Below are positions 58,555-64,000 of a stretch of 64,000 nt of DNA, piece by piece. This DNA is from Candidatus Villigracilis affinis (GTDB lineage Bacteria; Chloroflexota; Anaerolineae; Anaerolineales; Villigracilaceae). A model generated the notes under the pieces. That model was not told the origin of the DNA. It ran no database searches and saw only the letters and a list, made by a program, of their open reading frames with translations. The DNA is taken from positions 132,891 to 196,890 of the forward strand of contig JADKEA010000025.1 of NCBI GenBank assembly GCA_016718275.1. The letters are read 5' to 3'. Numbering within the stretch: position 1 is the stretch's first letter; each line of letters begins with the position of its first letter. The position numbers were made by a program, and so were the translations under genes.

Positions 58555-59652
58555 ATGGCACTCACTATCGGTACCGCTACCGCCAAACGCGGCGAGATCG
58601 CATATGGAGAATATTTTCTGGTTCAGCACCCGGTCGGCGGGGCGGATGCGCTGCCGGTCATCATCGCTCAAGGAAAAGAGGATGGCCCAGTGTTCTGGAT
58701 CACGGCGGGGATTCACGGCATTGAACACGCGGGGATTCAAGTTATTCATAAATTGATTACATCCGAGTTGGTGGAGAAATTGCACGGGACAATCGTTGCC
58801 ATCCCTGCCTTGAACCCTGCTGGCTTGCGGACGTTGAACCGCCAAGCCTACTATCATGCTGGCGACCCGAACCGTCTCTTTCCTGATGGACGTGCGCCGA
58901 AAACAGACCCAGACAAGGCTCCGCCTTCAGCCTTAGAGCAGGCATACGGGCGGCTGTTCGAAGAGATCAAGAATACCGCTTCCTTTTATTTTGATCTGCA
59001 CTGTATGAGCAATGGTTCATTGTCGTTCATTTTTCGTGACCGCATTTTGTATCGTAAGGGCGATGAATCTGCTCGCAAGCGCGCCGAGGAAGTCAGCATC
59101 AAAATGGATGAAATGGCCCAGGCCTACGGCCACACCGTCACCGCTGATTTTGCGGTTGAAAAATACATCAATGAAAAATTGCATCGCGCCACCACGGCGG
59201 CAGTAGCGATGTTGGCAGGCATCCCTGCATTGACGGCTGAACTTAGCAGTCCGTACACGCCCACACCCGAAGTTGTGAATGCAAGTGTTGCAGGCTTGCG
59301 AAATGTAATGCGTTGGGGCGGCATGTTGGGCGGCGAGATGGAGCCGATCACGGGCATCAAAGTGGTGGACCCTGGTTTCCCAACTCATCGGCGCAGTGTG
59401 GCGCGAGTGACGCAATCCTGCGTCGTTCACCACCTCAAGGAGCCGGGCGATCTTGTGAAGGTCGGTGACCCGCTGGTGGAAATGCGTGATGCGTGGGGCA
59501 GGTCGTTGGGTGTGTTGAACTCGGAATACGATGGCTTTGTCATCTCACGGCCGACGGGGATTTTGTATTATCCCGGCGATGCCGCAATGTTGTTGGCGAT
59601 CCGCGATGAAGAGCCGCGTATCGGCGAGTATCCAGAAAAATATTTCGATTAA
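58555..59652 (+). CDS. Succinylglutamate desuccinylase/aspartoacylase-family (M14-like) hydrolase
   Basis: 365 residues. Zinc ligands His54 and Glu57 (AGIHGIEHAG) and His149 (YFDLHCMSNGS) are in place, with NPAG...RQAYYHAGDPNRLFP carrying the substrate-binding Arg. The C-terminal 80 residues (VHHLKEPGDLVKVGDPLVEM...) resemble a lipoyl-like beta domain usual in this branch. It hydrolyses an amide or peptide-like bond; the substrate is unknown. The ATG has AAAGGA upstream. Confidence 0.85.
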   Translation: MALTIGTATAKRGEIAYGEYFLVQHPVGGADALPVIIAQGKEDGPVFWITAGIHGIEHAGIQVIHKLITSELVEKLHGTIVAIPALNPAGLRTLNRQAYYHAGDPNRLFPDGRAPKTDPDKAPPSALEQAYGRLFEEIKNTASFYFDLHCMSNGSLSFIFRDRILYRKGDESARKRAEEVSIKMDEMAQAYGHTVTADFAVEKYINEKLHRATTAAVAMLAGIPALTAELSSPYTPTPEVVNASVAGLRNVMRWGGMLGGEMEPITGIKVVDPGFPTHRRSVARVTQSCVVHHLKEPGDLVKVGDPLVEMRDAWGRSLGVLNSEYDGFVISRPTGILYYPGDAAMLLAIRDEEPRIGEYPEKYFD

Positions 59653-59790
59653 CGATTATTTGAAAAGAATTTATTGATCTCGTCCGCCAATTCATGCGGA
59701 CGGGTCATGGTTGGCACATGCCCTGCACCTTGAAATAGGTGCAGGGTGCTATTTGGAATATGAGCAGCGGCGTATTCTGACTGCCTTTTA
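59649..59790 (-). pseudogene. C-terminal remnant of an alpha/beta hydrolase
   Basis: The last 40 residues (AAAHIPNSTLHLFQGAGHVPTMTRPHEL then ADEINKFF) are the typical C-terminal end of an alpha/beta hydrolase with its catalytic His, but no hydrolase body precedes it; the frame runs into the kinase gene. It is probably debris of a deleted gene. Confidence 0.6.
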
Positions 59791-60387
59791 TGATATTTGC
59801 CTGGCTCGAATTGTTTCAAATATTTTTTGTGCAAGGATATCTGTCGGAAGCTCTCCATTCACAACGAGATCAACGTCTTTTGAGGCTTGCTCGCGAACGG
59901 CTGCGAAAAAATCCCTGCCTGCCCTTATATACCATTCTAAAAATTCCTTGAGACCTTCTCCATACCCATTATCCTCCAGCCTGTTGATATTTCTTAATAC
60001 CCTGCGGGCTAATGCCAACTCAGGTGGGATTTGAACTTGAACGTGATAGTCGATCAAGTCTTTCATAACAGTACGAGACCTTCCGAAAGGCTCTTCAAGG
60101 ATAATATATTCAGCGGACAAAATCTCCGCTTTGCTTTCAGGGTGAATGATGCTCCTGCCATCACGTAAAGCTTTTAGATTGGCAACAAATTGAGGTGTAA
60201 TGAATTCGTCAGGATTTGCGCCGTTCTTGAGCCAATCGAGGGTAGGTGGGTAGATCGCATCTTCGGTGTAGTCATCCAATAGTAGCGAGACCGCATTTCC
60301 AAATAAAGATACAAGTTGATGAACCAGGGTGGTCTTCCCAGCTCCTGAGTCTCCACTGATCGCAATTACATAAGGTTGTTGGGACAT
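59788..60387 (-). CDS. Uridine kinase-like P-loop protein
   Basis: 199 residues from the ATG ending at 60387. ISGDSGAGKTTLVHQL is the Walker A loop; LLLDDYTEDAIYPPTLDWLKNGANPDEFITPQF resembles the uridine kinase/phosphoribulokinase substrate region, and LARRVLRNINRLEDNG the lid. It probably phosphorylates a nucleoside or small molecule. It is divergent from deoC, which handles the sugar of nucleosides, so a nucleoside-salvage role fits. Confidence 0.8.
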   Translation of the reverse strand: MSQQPYVIAISGDSGAGKTTLVHQLVSLFGNAVSLLLDDYTEDAIYPPTLDWLKNGANPDEFITPQFVANLKALRDGRSIIHPESKAEILSAEYIILEEPFGRSRTVMKDLIDYHVQVQIPPELALARRVLRNINRLEDNGYGEGLKEFLEWYIRAGRDFFAAVREQASKDVDLVVNGELPTDILAQKIFETIRARQIS

Positions 60388-60480
60388 ACCTTCATTAACA
60401 CGACGGTGGGGGCAAAGTTTTTGCGAATACAACAACTCTTTCGCTGTATAATGATGTCAGACAAATATTTTGGAGTTTCC

Positions 60481-61441
60481 ATGACTAGTAATCACACTCG
60501 TAACCCCGGCACGCCCCTTGACCTTGATTGGGTGATGGGCGCGCACATCAACAAAAGCGCAGTGGAGCGCCGCACCGCCACGCTCACAGGTCGCCGCACC
60601 GTGAAAAAGGATTGGCAGGCGGCGTGGCTTTTACGCGCCATCACCAACATTGACCTGACCACCCTCGCAGGCGACGATACGCCCGGGCGTGTGCATCGTC
60701 TGTGCGCCAAAGCCAAACAACCGCTGCGCCCCGATATGCTTGGAAAAACTTGGATTGGATGGCGAGCGGATCACCGTTGGTGCGGTGTGCGTGTACCCCA
60801 ACCGTGTCGCGGATGCAGTCCACGCGCTTCAAGGCTCTAACATTCCAGTTGCCTCTGTCGCGACAGGTTTTCCTGCGGGACAGACTCCTCTGCCACAGCG
60901 CATTCAGGAAATTGAGCAAGCCGTGGAAGCAGGCGCAAAAGAAATTGACGTGGTCATCGCCCGCAATTATGTGTTGACTGGCGATTGGCAAGCCATGTAC
61001 GACGAACTGCAACAATTCCGCAAAGCCTGCGGTGACGCGCACATGAAGACCATCCTTGCCACGGGTGAACTTGGTTCGCTCAAGCAGGTTTATCAAGCCA
61101 GTCTCGTGTCCATGATGGCAGGCTCGGACTTTATCAAGACATCCACAGGCAAAGAGCCGACCAACGCGACTCTCGAAGTGAGTCTCGTGATGATCCGCGC
61201 CCTGCGTGATTATCTCGACCGCTTCGGCTACAAAGTGGGATTCAAACCCGCAGGCGGAATCAGCTCCGCGAAGCAGGCAATGGCTTGGCAGTCGCTGATG
61301 AAGGAAGAACTCGGCGATGAATGGCTGAAGAATGACCTGTTCCGCATTGGCGCAAGCAGCCTGTTGACCGATATCGAGCGGCAGTTGTATCACTACATCA
61401 CAGGTCACTACGCGGCGAAACATCACATGCCGATGGGATAA
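60481..61441 (+). pseudogene. deoC: Deoxyribose-phosphate aldolase, frameshifted
   Basis: The gene is read in two frames. The first (from 60481, GGAG upstream) gives about 87 residues ending ITNIDLTTLAGDDTPGRVHRLC...RPDML. The second gives LEKLGLDGERITVGAVCVYPNRV... to the end (GHYAAKHHMPMG). They join if one G is removed at 60742-60743, giving LEKLGLDG. The second part has the class I aldolase motifs EIDVVIARN and DFIKTSTGK with the Schiff-base Lys. DeoC splits deoxyribose 5-phosphate into acetaldehyde and glyceraldehyde 3-phosphate. The single extra base suggests a sequencing error; if real, the enzyme is dead. Confidence 0.9.
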
Positions 61442-61585
61442 GAGCCCCGATGGTCGAGCAGGTGTGCTTTCAGCCACTACAGGGCCATCAAAGAAAGAAG
61501 CAAGGAAGAGTTATCAAAGACTTTTCTTTATGATCTTTTGTGGTCCTTAGTGCGCCTTTTGGTTTTAAGACCTGGAGTTCTGAAT

Positions 61586-64000
61586 ATGAGCAAAATACTT
61601 GAAATCTTCAACACCATGGAATACGGACCTGCGCCCGAAGCGCCTGATGCTGTCAAAGCGTGGCTGGATGAGCATGGACGCAAGTTCGGCTTGTTCATCA
61701 ACAACGAGTGGGTGACGCCGAAGGGTGCGAAGTTCTATTCATCCATCAACCCAGCGAATGGCGAATTATTAGCCGAGACCACGCAGGCTGGACAAAAAGA
61801 AGTGGATGCGGCGGTGGGGGCGGCGCGTGAGGCGTTCAAAACCTGGAGCAAGACTCCTGGTGTGACTCGTGCGCGTTATCTGTATGCAATTGCACGCAAC
61901 CTTCAGAAACATTCGCGCTTGCTGGCGGTGCTCGAGTCTATGGACAACGGCAAGCCGATCCGCGAGTCGCGCGATATTGATGTGCCGTTGCTGGCGCGTC
62001 ACTTTTACTATTATGCGGGCTGGGCGCAGTTGATGGAAACCGAACTGCGCGATTATCAACCCGTCGGTGTGGTCGGGCAGATCATCCCGTGGAATTTCCC
62101 GCTGTTGATGCTGGCGTGGAAGATCGCGCCTGCGATTGCGATGGGCAACACGGTTGTGTTGAAGCCTGCTTCGTACACAAGACTCACGGCGTTGTTGTTC
62201 GCGGAAATTGTCGCCGAGGCGGGGTTGCCCGCTGGCGTGGTGAATGTCATCACTGGAAGCAGCAGCGCGGGCTCGATGATCGTTGAACATCCCGATGTGG
62301 ATAAGATCGCGTTCACGGGTTCAACCGATGTCGGGCGCACGCTCCGCAAGCAGACGGCTGGCTCTGGAAAAAAAACTCGCTCGAACTTGGGGGCAAGAGT
62401 CCGTTCGTCGTGTTTGACGATGCCGATTTGGATGGAGCAGTTGAAGGCGTGGTCGATGCGATCTGGTTTAATCAGGGTCAGGTTTGTTGCGCAGGGTCAA
62501 GGCTCATTGTGCAGGAAAATGTCGCAGCGAAGTTTATCCAAAAATTAAAAAATAGAATGCAACACATGCGCGTGGGCGACCCGCTCGATAAGTCGATTGA
62601 CATGGGCGCGATCGTTGACCAAAGCCAATGGGACACGATCGATGGTTGGGTGAAGACGGGCATTGCCGAAGGCGGCGAATGTTTTCAGCCGAATATCGCG
62701 CTGCCCGAAAAGGGGCTGTTTTATAAACCAACGCTCATCACGGGTCTTGATCCCGCGGCGTCAACTGTGCAGGAAGAAATTTTTGGACCCGTGCTGGTCT
62801 CGCTCACGTTCCGCACGCCGAGCGAAGCCATCGAACTTGCGAACAACACGCGCTATGGTCTCGCGGCGAGTGTCTGGAGCGATAACATCAACCTCGCGCT
62901 CGATGTCGCGAGCAAGATCAAGGCGGGCTCGGTGTGGGTCAATTGCACCAATCAATTCGACGGCGCTTCGGGCTTCGGCGGCTATCGCGAGTCGGGCTAC
63001 GGACGCGAAGGCGGACGTGAAGGTCTGTTTGAATATTTAAGACCGACATGGATGGATCGTCCACGCCCTGAGTTTGTACTGGATGAAAAGAAGAAGTGGG
63101 GCGAACACGTGCCCACGCTTCCTTCTCAGCCGACAGTTGCTCGGGCAAATGGACATTCGCTTCCGCCGATAGATCGCACGCCGAAGATGTACATCGGCGG
63201 CAAACAGGTTCGCCCCGATGGCGCGTACACTTCAAGCGTGTTGAGTGCGAAGGGAAAACTTGTTGGGCAGGTCGGTGACGGCAATCGCAAAGATATTCGT
63301 GATGCAGTCGAAGCCGCACACAAAGCGCGGACATCAGGCTGGGCGATGCGCCACGGATACAACCGTTCGCAAATTTTATATTTCATCGCTGAGAACTTGG
63401 ATGCCCGCAATGCTGAATTTGTAAAACGCATTGTCGAAATGACGGGACGCACGCAGAAGTCCGCGCAAGCCGAAGTGGACGCGTCCGTTGAAAGATTATT
63501 CACCTACGCGGCATGGGCTGATAAATACGGCGGCACGGTGCAAGAGACCACCCTGCGCGGAATCACCGTCGCGGTCAATGAACCGATGGGTGTGATCGGC
63601 ATTGCCTGCCCCGATGAAAATCCTTTGCTTGGATTCATCTCGCTCATGGCGCCTGCCATTGCACGCGGCAACAGCGTGGTGATGATCCCCAGCCAGAAAT
63701 ATCCGCTCTCCGCCATGGACTTCTATCAGGTGCTCGACACCTCCGATGTGCCTGGCGGCGTGGTCAACATCGTCACAGGTGACCGTGACCATTTGGTCAA
63801 GACGCTTGTTCAACACGAAGATGTTGACTCGGTCTGGTACTTCGGCTCGGCGGAAGGCAGTTACCACGTCGAGAACGAGTCCGCTGCCAACATGAAGCGC
63901 ACATGGACAGGCTACGGTCTGCCCCGCGATTGGATGTCCCGCGAGCAGGGCGAAGGTCACGAGTTCCTGCACGAGGCGACTCAGGTCAAGAATATCTGGG
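61586..64000 (+). pseudogene. Double-domain aldehyde dehydrogenase (ALDH16-like), frameshifted and cut by the window edge
   Basis: Starts at ATG 61586 (GGAG upstream) and runs off the right edge. The first domain (to about 63080) has VVGQIIPWNFPLLMLAWKIAPA, FTGSTDVGRTL, LELGGKSPF and the Cys pair in FNQGQVCCAGSR (62485-62490). The frame breaks in an A8 tract (62368-62375); one more A restores GKKNSLELGGKSPF. A second aldehyde dehydrogenase domain begins near 63190 (KMYIGGKQVRPDG) and, where catalytic Cys and LELGG are expected, reads NMKRTWTGYGLPRDWMS: no Cys. Two tandem domains with a dead second one is the ALDH16 pattern. Behind deoC, it would oxidise acetaldehyde to acetate. Confidence 0.85.

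Overview
The window looks like a chromosomal segment of a Chloroflexota bacterium, most likely class Anaerolineae. This is inferred, not proven. The grounds are the mix of genes: secreted proteins with S-layer homology repeats, a zinc-ribbon/LysM membrane protein, a ferredoxin-dependent 2-oxoacid oxidoreductase, ArsR-family regulators, short lipoproteins of unknown family, and no sign of a lipopolysaccharide outer-membrane machinery. No phage, plasmid, insertion sequence or CRISPR array was recognised. One tRNA gene, tRNA-Ser(CGA), lies on the minus strand at 42047-42133.

Layout. 1-4.2 kb: the end of a subtilisin-like protease, a small unknown protein, a convergent STAND-type NTPase with a multi-pass membrane C-terminus, and a nitroreductase. 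4.2-8.6 kb: a secreted SLH protein, a sulfotransferase and a large lipoprotein with a Cys/His/Asp arrangement. 8.7-11.1 kb: an arsenic-type cassette (ArsR, a 24-residue Cys-rich peptide, an ArsP-like permease, ArsM) in which three copies of one palindrome precede three transcription units. 11.2-13.7 kb: a minus-strand run of small metabolic genes (F420/FMN-type oxidoreductase, M55 aminopeptidase, methyltransferase). 14.8-17.6 kb: an ArsR-type regulator with a large N-terminal domain and an MFS exporter. 17.6-23 kb: LysM protein, CNNM/CorC protein, a selenophosphate synthetase that itself appears to be a selenoprotein, and a prohibitin-like protein. 23-26.8 kb: an electron-transfer subunit, ferredoxin and the three subunits of a 2-oxoacid:ferredoxin oxidoreductase. 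26.8-27.5 kb: a decayed gene. 28-34.9 kb: a cation/proton antiporter, then a MacAB-like pump operon carrying its own two-component system, with the kinase frameshifted. 35-46 kb: housekeeping genes including clpS, a two-subunit NAD synthetase, RNase D and a beta-CASP nuclease. 46-55 kb: NfeD/slipin pair, UDP-ManNAcA synthesis (epimerase and dehydrogenase), a priming sugar transferase, a second two-component system and a lytic transglycosylase. 55-60 kb: small metabolic and unknown genes, one with a LexA-like operator in its promoter. 60-64 kb: deoC and a double-domain ALDH16-like aldehyde dehydrogenase, both interrupted by single-base frameshifts.

How it fits together. The most informative systems are the arsenic cassette with its shared operator, the Sec-containing selD, and the self-regulated efflux operon at 29.1-34.8 kb. 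Three conserved genes have single-base indels. One lies in an A8 tract and one in a G doublet, which is the pattern of long-read consensus errors, so these three may be intact in the organism. Short palindromic elements recur in gaps between genes throughout.
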